Positions 9,339 through 18,695 of a DNA stretch of 21,629 nt are shown one piece after another. A model generated the notes under the pieces. It saw nothing but the letters and a program-made list of their open reading frames with translations. It was not told the origin of the DNA and made no database searches. Made by a program: the position numbers and the translations under genes. The DNA is from Gnetum montanum (taxonomy: Eukaryota > Streptophyta > Gnetopsida > Gnetales > Gnetaceae). The stretch covers positions 759,790-781,418 of the forward strand of contig MNCI01016353.1 in assembly GCA_015680685.1 (NCBI GenBank), read 5' to 3'. The number at the start of each line of letters is the position of its first letter. Positions within the stretch are counted from its first letter, which is position 1.

Positions 9339-10178
9339 TGATGAGTGACGAGGTACCCCTACACTCAACCATACAAATTTGAGCGTTTCACACACGATCT
9401 AGTCAAATTCCAAGGACTAAGTGCTTATGCACCCTTGTGGAATAAGGATGAGTTGGTTGATTGTTGTCTTCCCAAACTTACTTGTATGTCACGATTGTAT
9501 GGTTAAGTAAGCTTGAGGCATATGATTTTTATAGCTTTTATGTTTTTATGTCTTTTTGCTAATAAGGGAAGAGAGAGAGATAAATAAGTGACTAATTTAA
9601 CTTAACTGCTGATTAACTAAGATTTAGACTAATCCTAACACCAGTATCCATTCTCACTTGCCATACACATCCTGAACCAGCACAACACTATTGGGATTAC
9701 CAAATGCTAATCGTTACTAGGTTACCAAGTGTTACACGCATGCTTGAAGTGATCGTACTATGTGTGCTTACTTAGGAGAGTTGTAGGATGAGAGAGAATC
9801 ATTAATTAACTAAGAAAGCAGTTACTAACATCAATTAACACTAATTAATATATTCTAGATGCTGCAAGTTTATCATAAAGTTTGTCTTTATTTTCGTACA
9901 CAAGGTGTGCTCAGGTACACAATGCTAGAATAAAGATCAATTCACTTGATGACTCCTACTACAGGCACACAGAATAATTCTAACTCTGGAGGGGAGAAAA
10001 GGCAAGATTTTGGCTAAGGGACTAACTATCTAATTACAAAACCAAGTGCTCCTGCCTCTTATTGATAGGCAAGGAGGCAGGTCTCGATATCGGGTATCTG
10101 ACATCGCATGGTAGGTTCTGATATCGCATACCCAATATCATAGATGTGATATCGTAGCCCTGATATTGTGGTTCATCA
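9339..10178 (-). repeat. 3' LTR of the element (left end)
   Basis: This 840-bp LTR starts TGATGAG and ends TCATCA at 10173-10178. It aligns with 14161-14975 over its whole length and with 21114-21629 over its first part. Its TATA block is mutated (cttattgatagg near 10063). It keeps a 25-bp segment (from about 9642) that is deleted in the right LTR; the LTR at 21114 also has this segment. Confidence 0.92.
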
Positions 10179-10192
10179 TACCCCCATGATTG
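10179..10192 (-). other. Weak polypurine tract next to the 3' LTR
   Basis: On the minus strand the bases before the LTR read ATCATGGGGGTA and then TGATGA. The five-G run is in the right place for second-strand priming, but the tract is short and interrupted by decay. Confidence 0.45.
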
Positions 10193-10751
10193 AATAAAAA
10201 ATCATCCTCAAGTTCCTTACAAAATATTGGGAAGGTATGAGATTATTGACTAACTGACAATTAATGATGGAATGGGATGATAGACTCAACGTGCCCAATG
10301 AATGGATTAATAAGCATATTATAACATTAGTGTTCATGACCATTGTGGTGAACACTTGTACATAAATGACATCCAAGCCTTTATTTGGTATCTTGAAGAG
10401 AGAAAAAGAGAGAAAGAAGATGAAGCATGTTGCCACCAATGCCAAGATTGCACATTCTGTTGTTTATCCATAGCCACGCCACCAGACTTGCTCCTTTTGT
10501 AAGTGCTCTAGTTTTGGTCCATCCTGAGTGCTTCCTCCAAGCCCAGTCCATTTTTTGTATGATCACCATCTGCACACACAACATAGTTACAAATGAGCAA
10601 GGATAGATGAACCACAATGCAGTTGATACCTTGCATCGATATGAAGCACATTGGCTGAGTTGTGATTATGATAGAAATTGGTTTAGAGATTTATCATTGG
10701 TGACTACCCAAGGTGTAGGGGTTAGGTGAATAGTAAAATGAAAAAAATTAA
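10193..10751. other. Internal non-coding part of the element next to the 3' LTR
   Basis: Open stretches on the minus strand at 10176-10617 are short and low-complexity, and match nothing known to me. It is probably 3' untranslated or decayed sequence of the element. Confidence 0.4.
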
Positions 10752-11186
10752 AAAATTTGTGCCAGGGCCCCCACGACTAAGAGCAAACCTTCGGTAGCTA
10801 TAAGATGGAAAAATATGAGGAACAAGAAAGATGGGAAAAATAACAATGGCAATGCCAATAAAATGGATGTCATAGATGGGGATGAAACAATAAATTATTT
10901 ATTGTAGGAAATGTTTAAGGAAAAGAGGTTAACAATTGCACCAAAAAGGAATGCCAGTGGATCCTCCCCAAAGTAGACTCATGTCTTTTATGCCCTAAAA
11001 AACCCACAAACCAAAGTGTTCGTAGGCTCTAGGAATGTCATTTGGAAGCAAGAGTTAAAAAATTACCCACAAGAATTCACCAAAGAAAATTGATGCATCA
11101 ACTTGAAACAAACTAACGATAGAACTAGCAATGAGGTCAAAAAATGGGAAGAAAGATGGAGAGGAGAGGATGGAATGGAATCCTAA
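10752..11186 (+). pseudogene. Antisense extra reading frame inside the LTR element, broken
   Basis: A plus-strand frame runs without frameshift for about 145 codons from 10752 to TAA at 11184-11186. It is broken only by TAG 10905-10907, TAG 10974-10976 and TGA 11091-11093. The product would be basic and Asn/Lys-rich at its N-terminal part (KKDGKNNNGNANKMD), then TIAPKRNASGSS and KVFVGSRNVIWKQEL. It lies between integrase and the 3' LTR and is antisense to them. Extra frames in this position, in either orientation, are known in plant Tat-lineage Ty3/gypsy elements. I do not recognise a domain. Chance openness is possible in A-rich DNA, although the composition looks coding. Confidence 0.45.
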
Positions 11187-12266
11187 GAACAAGGTTGTGT
11201 AAAGTTCCTTGTATATTTTATGGTTAATGTGACTGAGTAGAACTTATCCCAAATCCAGACTTAAACAAACCACATCCAATGACCTCGCATCAACACACTT
11301 GACCAATCCATCCACTTGAAGCAACAAGAATGCTTTCACAAAGAGTCACCACGATTCTGAGGAGAGCGAGATGGAGAAGCAGGAAGCGAGAAAGGGGCTT
11401 AGTTAGAGGGAACCTTCAGGAATGGGTAACATGTCTTTCTGGTTCATAACTAGTTCTTGTAGCCCATAGTGCTTTATTATGTCTAAGGGGTGTGCTTTGA
11501 ATTATCACTTTTCTCTTTTTTTTTTTTGCATGAGAACCACACCATGCAAATACTTATTTTTATTCACTCAGCTTCTTGATTTCGAGCACTCAGTTTCCAT
11601 AACTAGTGCTTGTAGCCCATAGTGCTTTTTTGCATGAGAACCACTCCATTTTTGGACAATGTCAAAATGGTGGAAAACCTAAAAAAAAGCATTTAAGAAC
11701 CCAAGAGAATGGCTAGCACCAATGCATCGAATCCCCTTGAAGTCACACCCTTCTCATCCTTTGAGTCTTTCCTTGGTTTGAAAAATACCCAGCCATCAAT
11801 TCATTAACAAGTTTACTTAGAAAAAGGGGGCTGTATAGTTCTAAGACAAAGGAGACCATAGAGTTATATGGATGAGTGGATGACATGGACTCATTGCATG
11901 TTTTACCAAAAGAACCATACCTTAATATCAGCATCATAATTCAAAGGTAAAAACCAAACATTAGTAGCCAATATGATATAATTCAATCCACCATCATGAA
12001 CACTTATTGGATGATGAATAAAATTAAATCAAACAAACAAAGAAATAGTAAAAATATGAATGATGGTGTAAAAAAAAAATAAGAAAAGTTGGAAAAATGT
12101 GTAAAACAAAAATTCAAAAAGAACTGAGGGCCTAGAATGGTTAGCATAGGTGGCCATCTCCCCCATGACTGAGTTGGAAGGAGGAGATCCGAAATAGTGA
12201 GCAAGGTTGTCCATCAATAGAGGTAGCATGTGTACTAGCTATCCTAAGCTCATGGAAAGGTTTGGT
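11187..12266. other. Internal region downstream of integrase, with a local duplication
   Basis: There is no recognised coding frame. A phrase beginning ataactagt and running through cttgtagcccatagtgct occurs at about 11446 and again at about 11599 (offset about 153). ttttgcatgagaaccac also recurs (about 11525 and 11628), so a short segment has been duplicated and rearranged. Several A or T runs are present. Confidence 0.45.
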
Positions 12267-13154
12267 TTATTGCACGTTGACCAACAGTTTCTTGTCCGGG
12301 CTCTCAGGTTTGTATATTGTCATGGCCCTTGAAAGAAAAGTTGCATAAATAATATAAGGTCCTTCCAACCATGTTTGAAATTTAGTATGTTGTGGCACAT
12401 ATGTGGGATTCTGGTAGAGAACCTTATCTCCCAGTTGATATTTAACTTTCCTAATCCTTAGGTCATGACATTGTTTATTGAATGCCTTGTGCAATTCGTT
12501 AGATGATAGGGTAGCTAGTCAATTTTCATCTAGCAAATTAAGGGTTACTAACCATTGTTTCTATGCTAGATCAAGGTCAAGGTTGAGGTCACATGCTGTG
12601 GATAGTGTATAGAGCTCAGTTTGAATGGGAAGCATTGGTAATTTACCGTACACTAACTCATAGGGAGAGTAGCCTGTAGGGGGTTTCCATGTGGAGCGGT
12701 ATGCCCAAAGAGCATCGTTTAGTTTAGTGCTCCAGTCTCACCTAAACTTGCTAATAGTTCTTGTTAATATTTTTGTAATCTCCCTATTGGTGAATTTGGC
12801 TTGACCATTTCCTTGTGGGTGGTACGGTGTTGTCAATTTGTGTTCAACCCCTAAGCATTGCATTAATTTCCCAAAAGTTGCACCTGTGAAGTATGTACCG
12901 TTGTCTGAAATAAGTGCACAAGGCACACCAAACCTATTTATGATTTGTTGTTGAAAAAATCGTGCAACTGTAGATGATGTACAATCCTTAACAACAGCTT
13001 CTTCTGCCCATTTAGTTAGGTAATCAACGACAACAATAATATAAGCTCTTTCGTTGGAAATTGGTGTAATTGGCCCCATAAAATCAATTCTCCAAATGTT
13101 GAAGGGTTCTAATAGTTGGATCCATTGTTGTGGATCCCCCATTCTAGTAGTCAT
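12267..13154 (-). pseudogene. Ty3/gypsy integrase (core and C-terminal domain), decayed
   Basis: Integrase would insert the retrotransposon cDNA. One minus-strand frame runs from 13154 to TAA at 12267, about 295 codons. The RVE core reads WRIDFMGP (catalytic D at 13083-13085), VVVDYLTKWAE, then ISDNGTYF (second D at 12903-12905) and YHPQGNGQA. The expected catalytic Glu, 35 residues after the second Asp, is Lys (AAA at 12795-12797), so the enzyme is dead. The C-terminal part shows LNDALWAYRS, YELVYGKLP, then LGDKVLYQNP and EGPYIIY, as in plant Ty3/gypsy. In-frame stops are TGA 12738-12740, TAG 12561-12563 and TGA 12519-12521; no frameshift is needed. The N-terminal zinc finger is not recognisable. 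Confidence 0.9.
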
Positions 13155-14024
13155 TCCCCCATCATGTTGCCTACATTGTTCCCTACTCTCCCTTCTTCTA
13201 TGTTATGATTCTCTAGAGTGTCCTTGTCCCCTTTCCTAGCTATTTCACCTATGACTTCCACTTTGCCTACCTCCATCCCCATAATATTTTTCTTTATGAC
13301 TACATCTAGATACTTAAGGAGAGGGTGAAGAAGATGATGAAGGTGAAGAAGAAGGAGAACCATCACCATGATGGTGTCTGCTAACTTCTCTTCGGTATTC
13401 ACAGCCTCGATCGCGATTACGATCAGAATGTCCACCTTTATCATGTGTCCATGTCCCTTTTTCAGATCCTTTGTGTCCATGGGTATTAGAATCTGGGTTA
13501 TGAATAGTGGAATGAAGGTTTTGATACACAACACCTTGGCCAAAGTCAAGGGGAGGAACATTTTTGTGTGGGAAACTGCCTGAGGTAGGTTCACCACCCT
13601 CATTTTTGCTTAAGACATGTGGGACATCCTGGGAGCACTTACCCTTCAAAGACTTATGATGTCTCTCCTGTTGCAAGGACCTTTGATGTTGTGCCTTTGT
13701 AGGATGGTATTCTCTTGAGTCATGGTCTTGCACAACGTATTCTATGTGTAAGTGTGTCATGCCAATTCGTGTAAGAGAACGAAGAAGCATGCTTGGGACT
13801 AAACAATTAGAAGGTAACACTATGTTACATTCTAAGTCTCACCAACGTAGTTTTTCATCTTGATGAAGGATAAAGGTGAAGTCTGGTATATACCCATTAG
13901 GATGAATATATACCACTCGAACTTGTTGAGGGGCTAGCGGATCAACGTCATGTGTATTATGCCGCCGATTGTTTCCTGTTTTAGAACTAGGCAGTGAGGC
14001 ACTTTTGTACGAAGAAGGAGACAT
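13155..14024 (-). pseudogene. Gag-like region of the LTR element, decayed
   Basis: A frame starts at ATG 14022-14024 (MSPSSYKSASLPSS), about 120 bp after the primer binding site, where gag belongs. It continues through TGA 13839-13841 and TAA 13314-13316 and on, in the same frame, into the integrase at 13154. Content: a hydrophilic N-terminus, LHQDEKLRW, a segment with SMLLRSLTRIGM, a His/Lys/Ser-rich middle (HQRSLQQERHHKSLKG), a Ser/Pro run near 13330, then an Arg/Ser-rich tail. I see no CCHC knuckle or major homology region, so gag is assigned by position only. The in-frame join to integrase implies that the rest of gag, protease, RT and RNase H were deleted near 13155-13200. Confidence 0.6.
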
Positions 14025-14141
14025 CCTTTTCTATTTAGTGTGCAATGTACTCTTATTTATTATTTTCTCAGTCAACCCTAAGGATTCATTCTAATGATGT
14101 GAATGATTTCCTAAGTTCTAATTAGTGCACAAACAGCTAAG

Positions 14142-14159
14142 TCCCCAGCAACGATGCCA
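14142..14159 (-). other. Primer binding site, tRNA-Asp type
   Basis: The minus strand right after the 5' LTR reads T then TGGCATCGTTGCTGGGGA. It matches the tRNA-Asp-complementary site known from Athila-type elements (TGGCGCCGTTGCCGGGGA) at 15 of 18 positions, and all three differences are transitions. This fixes the orientation and names the right LTR as the 5' LTR. Confidence 0.75.
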
Positions 14160-14856
14160 ATGATGAGCGGTGAGGTACCATTATGCTCAACCATATGAAT
14201 ACAAGCATTTCATGCTTGATTCGGTCAAATTCCAAGGACTAAGTGCTTATGAACCCTTGTGGAAAAAGGACGGGTTGGTTGATCGTTATCTTCCCAAACT
14301 TACTTGTATGTCACGATTGTATAGTTAAGTAAGCTTGAGGCATATGATTTTTATAGCTTTTATGTTTTTATGTCTTTTTGCTAATAAGGGAAGAGAGAGA
14401 GATAACTAAGTGACTAATTTAACTTAACTACTAATTAAATAAGATTTAGACTAATCCTAACACACATCCTGAACCAGCAAAACACTATTGGGATTACCAA
14501 ATGCTAATCATTACTAGGTTACCAAGTGTTACACGCATGCTTGAAGTGATCATACTATGTGTGCTTACTTAGGAGAGTTGTAGGATGAGAGAGAATCATT
14601 AATTAACTAAGAAAGCATTTAATAACATCAATTAACACTAATTAATCTATTTTGGATGCTGCAAGTTTATCATAAAGTTTGTCTTTATTTCCGTACACAA
14701 GGTGTGCTCAGGTACACAATGCTAGAATAAAGATCAGTTCACTTGATGACTCCTACTACAGGCACACAGAAATAATCTAACTTTGGAGGGGAGAAAAAGC
14801 AAGAGTTTGGCTAAGGGACTAACTATCTAATTACAAAACCAAGTGCTCCTGCCTCT

Positions 14857-14864
14857 TATTTATA
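14857..14864 (-). promoter_or_regulatory. TATA box of the 5' LTR
   Basis: TATAAATA on the minus strand is conserved in position in the LTR at 1-165 (twice) and mutated in the LTR at 9339-10178. It would drive transcription leftwards into gag. Confidence 0.55.
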
Positions 14865-14941
14865 GGCAAGGAGGTAGGTCCCGATATCAGGTATCTGACA
14901 TCGCATGGTAGGCTTTGATATCGAATACCTGATATTGCAGA

Positions 14942-14967
14942 TGCAATATCGTGGCCACGATATTGCA
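14942..14967. repeat. Perfect 26-bp palindrome at the LTR tip
   Basis: TGCAATATCGTGG is followed immediately by its exact reverse complement, ending 8 bp before the LTR end. A degenerate version is at 10143-10169. In the LTR at 1-165 the same area has CGCGATATCGCG (129-140). Confidence 0.85.
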
Positions 14968-14975
14968 GTTCATCA

Positions 14976-14980
14976 AAGGT
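14976..14980. other. Target-site duplication, right copy
   Basis: aaggt directly follows TCATCA at 14970-14975 and matches the left copy at four of five bases. Confidence 0.75.
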
Positions 14981-16034
14981 TTTTGGCTTTCATACTTTTT
15001 TCCATGTTATTTTTTTTAGGTTTTAGGTTTTTAGTTTGGGGTTTGATGGTTCACAAAGCTATGAAAGTATTGAATTTGGATATATGGTTAGTTTTCTATG
15101 AATTTTTTCGTAGATTAGTGTATGCTAGAATTTTTCAATTTTTATGGCTTTATCCCTATGAAAGTGGATAATGAAGACACTTAAAAGCATTTTGAATTGG
15201 TTTTATTAGTTTGAAAAATATTTTTTATTTTTTTCATCCATGATCTTTTATGGCCATTTTCTCTAGTTTCATGTTGTTGTGCAATTTTTGGTTGAATTTG
15301 GTTATGGTTTTAGATCGTTGTAAATTTTTTTTCCAGGCTTGAGACTATAGCATAGATGCAAAATTTTGTTTAATTTCATCTATACTTAGTCCCTAATCTT
15401 AGGAAAAAAATTTTTTAGTTATAAATTATCATTTTCGTTTCGATGTAGATAATCTTGTATAGTTGTAGTTTTGTGTGTGGAAACTGCAAACCCCCTTATC
15501 TATATAGGTAGTGTTGATATTTTTTTATGTTTAAAGGTTCTTATGGTTATTTACATGTTGGATTTAGTTTTCAATTGTTACTTGAATTTTTTTCTAAATT
15601 TTTAATTAACTTTCCTAGAGTTTTTACTATAGCTAATTTCACTATTAACTAGGATTTCTAGCAAAATTGTGTAAAATTCAAATTTGGTGTTTTGTGATTG
15701 TTGTTATAGGTACAAGTTAGTTTTTATTATTATTTTTATGTTTCTACATAAAAAGAATTTACAATTTTATGCATATCTTACCATGAAAGAGACCATTGGT
15801 TGTTAGCATGCTAATTGATTTTACTTTGTCTTTCATGAAATTTGTTCATAGGTTTGCTTTAGTTCTAAGTGTTTAAAATTGTGGATTTTATTATTTGTTT
15901 GGAGTTGCAACGTTGACATTGAAGTTCTAGTAACTTTGGTTATTTAAAATTTGTTCATACTTGGCTATAGTTGTTTATGGTTTTAATGGTTGTTGTTGTA
16001 TGCTTTGAAACCTATTATAGTTGTCATTGAGCAG
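14981..16034 (+). other. T-rich, intron-like DNA upstream of the first well-defined exon
   Basis: There are no coding frames of note. Strong T bias on the plus strand with repeated ttttaggtttt phrases matches the introns further right. It ends in an acceptor-like ...gagcag at 16029-16034. If 8695-8943 is an exon, this is the right half of its intron. Confidence 0.45.
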
Positions 16035-16450
16035 GTGGGATTGCTTTGTTACATCCACACACTATGGACCCATACCCCACCTGCCCACATGGTATTGGAA
16101 CATAGTTCTTTATGGTTTAGGCTATGGAAAAAAGAGTTTCTAGCCTTTTTGCTACAAAACTTCAGTGTGATGGTGTGGTCACACTTAACCTCTTGCACAG
16201 TGGCCATCATAGTAGAAATCCTATTGCCCTGATCTTCCAGCTTGATCACCAAATTCATTGAAGATGATCCTGAAACACATGCAAAGGGTGAAGTACTTAA
16301 TGACATGTATACAAAAGGCACTTGTAAGTTGTCCAAGATTTGGGATATGCCTAAGTTCAACTTGTATACTGCCAACAACACTTTGCTAGTTGGTCATCAC
16401 ATTAACATGTTCTTTCAGAACCCTCTTGTCACTATCTACTATGTGGAAAG
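16035..16450 (+). pseudogene. Exon A of the decayed gene
   Basis: Its acceptor is gcag at 16031-16034 and its donor is AAAG|GTAATC at 16450/16451. The frame reads through one stop (TGA near 16230), and the codon is split after two bases. That split joins exactly to the next exon, giving VER then YRTDDKG. Hydrophobic segments are present in the first half (FLAFLLQNFSVMVW). It is unclear whether the gene starts here or at 8695. Confidence 0.6.
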
Positions 16451-16553
16451 GTAATCATGGCTTTAAGTTTTTATTTTTTTGCTCATCTTAGTTATTAGTT
16501 ATTATGCTACTTGGTTCTAACAATTTTCTTTGCTTGAATTGGTCTACTTGTAG

Positions 16554-16817
16554 GTACAGGACAGATGACAAAGGATTTATCAAGAGTGACCAGCTCCTGC
16601 CCTTGGCCCAAATAGCATTGAGGGTTTTTACCAAAAGCCCCATAGTGAGTCTTGTAGTAGTAGAACAACCCAAAGGTAACTTGGGCCAATATACCACATG
16701 TTATTCCTTAGCTTATGAAAGGTATTTAGCCAATGGGAAAACACATGGTTGGTGGGGTAAATAGATCTTTCATGCATACCCCTTGAGGTCTCCAAGCCAC
16801 CTTCTCTAGCAAGAAAA
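16554..16817 (+). pseudogene. Exon B of the decayed gene
   Basis: Its acceptor is cttgtag at 16547-16553 and a possible donor is AAAA|GTAAGA at 16817/16818. The frame is open as YRTDDKGFIKSDQLLPLAQI and so on to WWGK, then TAG 16762-16764 and one more TAG. The phase at its right border does not match the next exon, so the true donor may differ or a small indel exists. Confidence 0.6.
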
Positions 16818-17024
16818 GTAAGAATTTTTATTTTTTTATTACATTTTGTTCTTTGTGTTATGTTAATGTTTTCATGGCTACATAGTTATGGGTTATTTAG
16901 GCTTTAAGTTTTTAAATGGTTTCATAGATATGGTTGTAGATTTTAACTGATCATAGTTGTTATATTTTGGTTCTATGCACTATGCCTATGCCTAAGCTAA
17001 TTGGCCTCTTGTTATATTGCATAG

Positions 17025-18014
17025 GCTACCTTCTCCTCCACCATCGCATTGATCATTTTAGGATGCTCTAAGAATACTTTCACCCTCAAGTATAGTGATG
17101 TGGATTTGGTGCAGTAGTGGTTGGCCAATAGGGCACTTAGAGACATCCAAGCAAGCATCACTAATGTAGGTTTTCTTAACTTCTTCATTGATTGCCTTGA
17201 CAAAGGAGTGAATAAGTTCATCACATTGGTTCATGATGTGCATATCATCTTGGCCATCAACGAGTCCACATTTAATGACCTCTTTGGCATTCCTCATGAG
17301 GGCCTAAAGATCATCACTAAAGTAGGTAAAGAGGTGAACCATGGGAAGGAGGTGGAATAGTGGTTAGACACTTGTTGTGGCCACAAGTGATTCTCTCTTA
17401 ACTAATTAAAGGTTGTAGAGGCAAGGGAGGTATATCCCTTATTCTACTTCTAGGAATTCTCTAAGTTGTTATCATAGGGTAAGATTATGGATGTTGAGTA
17501 AGCATGGCCCATGAAGAAGGTCCTTTTGGAGGGTGCTCAATTTAACTGGGCTGGTCATCTGGCTTCTAGGCTACATGGGAAGATTCTTAAACTTTGGGAC
17601 AACCTCACAATGAAATGCCACATGCATTATGCATTCTTTGTAGCATATCTAAGAAGGTTTGTGGAGTTCTTGGTGGTGAGGAAGGATGGAAAATGGGTAA
17701 GCATAGATCCATTGCAACTCTCTAAGGCTTGGGTGAAACATATTTATCACACCATGTAGGCTTGGAACGAACTAGAGGACGTCAGGAAGTCACTATTTGT
17801 TACCAGTAAGGGACTTAGTGGTAGGCATTATATTTCCATTGAAAGCATGGGGGTTGAGAACATTGAAAAGGACAAAACATTACATGTTGAAGCTGAAGGT
17901 GCAGCTAGAACCAAACCGAAGAGGTCCATGGTTGAGGAAGCAACCCCAATGATTGAGAAACCCTCTAAGAGGATATTTTCTGTTAGACTCGACTAGGCAG
18001 GTAATGTGGTTATA
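17025..18014 (+). pseudogene. Exon C of the decayed gene
   Basis: Its acceptor is gcatag at 17019-17024. Donor candidates are CAG|GTAATG (18000/18001) and ATAG|GTAAGT (18014/18015), both in the same phase. About 330 codons stay in one frame with nine stops (six TAG, two TAA, one TGA) and no frameshift. Text includes DIQASITNVGFLNFFIDCL, FNDLFGIPHEGLK and KRSMVEEATPMIEKPSKR. The Lys-rich, Pro-rich end looks like a linker. Confidence 0.65.
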
Positions 18015-18147
18015 GGTAAGTTTTAGTTTTGTTTCATGTTTTTAGGTTTTATGTTTTACATATTTTATATCTTTAGGCTATGTTATTATTTTGTTTTAGG
18101 AAAAATGTGCTAAGTTATTCTACATTTTATTTTTGTTACTCTTGTAG

Positions 18148-18333
18148 GCAAGCAACAAGAGTTGATGGCCTAAGTAGTAGTAGTAGAGGTGGAGTAGAAG
18201 CATTTAGAGGAGGTGATCCTATAGCCACATGAGGATGAGGGGTTATCCAATGTTTGATTGGATGATTTTGATGCTATTTTTGGCCCCTTATAGTTAGGTG
18301 AACCCCCTCTTATCTCTTGAAATGATGCTTCAA
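18148..18333 (+). pseudogene. Exon D of the decayed gene
   Basis: Its acceptor is cttgtag at 18141-18147 and its donor is TCAA|GTATAT at 18333/18334. It is an acidic stretch (VVVVEVE, PHEDEGLSN, LDDFDAIFGPL) with six stops in one frame. Phase is correct at both ends. Confidence 0.6.
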
Positions 18334-18426
18334 GTATATTTGCATTTTGTTTTATACATTTGAGCCTTTGTTCTTTTATTTTTAAACTTGGTTTTAATCA
18401 TTTGTTGTTTGTTATGCTTGTTGTAG

Positions 18427-18564
18427 CTATTAAGTCTTAGCTTACTACCTCAACCTCCATGTTTCACATGAAGCCATGGGTGGATACTCTTGATAAGAGG
18501 GAATTCATGCATGTGATGGCTAAGGACATGATCGATTAGTTGCAACATATTACTTCTAATGTTG
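18427..18564 (+). pseudogene. Exon E of the decayed gene
   Basis: Its acceptor is gttgtag at 18420-18426 and its donor is GTTG|GTAAGA at 18564/18565. The frame reads TSMFHMKPWVDTLDKREFMH and HVMAKDMID with two TAG stops. Phase is correct at both ends. Confidence 0.6.
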
Positions 18565-18695
18565 GTAAGAACTTAGCTTATCTTGCATTTTTTAGTTTTT
18601 GTAGTTGTATTATTTTAGCTATCTTATTCTTTTCATTTTTTCTTGGTTATTTCATTTATTATTTTTTTGCATATGTCTTGTTGTGTTGTTTTTAG

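Larger units (their letters stand above)
9339..14975 (-). mobile_element. Ty3/gypsy LTR retrotransposon, internally deleted and decayed, minus orientation
   Basis: Two direct repeats bounded by TGATGA and TCATCA (9339-10178 and 14161-14975) enclose 3.98 kb. The element is flanked by gaggt (9334-9338) and aaggt (14976-14980), a 5-bp target duplication with one transition. A tRNA-Asp-like primer binding site adjoins the right LTR and a short purine run adjoins the left LTR, which sets minus-strand orientation. Inside, on the minus strand, come a gag-like region and integrase; protease, reverse transcriptase and RNase H are missing. Terminal hexamers and the Asp site suggest the Athila/Tat side of plant Ty3/gypsy (inference). 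It is non-autonomous now. LTR divergence by eye is several percent, so it is an old insertion. Confidence 0.92.
14161..14975 (-). repeat. 5' LTR of the element (right end)
   Basis: This 815-bp LTR starts TGATGAG at 14161 and ends TCATCA at 14970-14975. Relative to the other LTR it lacks about 25 bp after position 14463, between short acac repeats. Differences from the other LTR are densest in the first 70 bp. On the minus strand the TATA box (TATAAATA, 14857-14864) lies about 110 bp inside the LTR, and a palindrome sits at the U3 tip. Confidence 0.92.

Noticed and set aside
13054-13583. Plus-strand open frames across the gag and integrase region
   Set aside because: They are shadows of the minus-strand coding frame, which has recognisable integrase motifs; the plus frames have none.
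14905-15171. Plus-strand 88-codon frame over the LTR end
   Set aside because: It spans the LTR boundary and target duplication into T-rich DNA, so it cannot be one old gene; it is probably chance.
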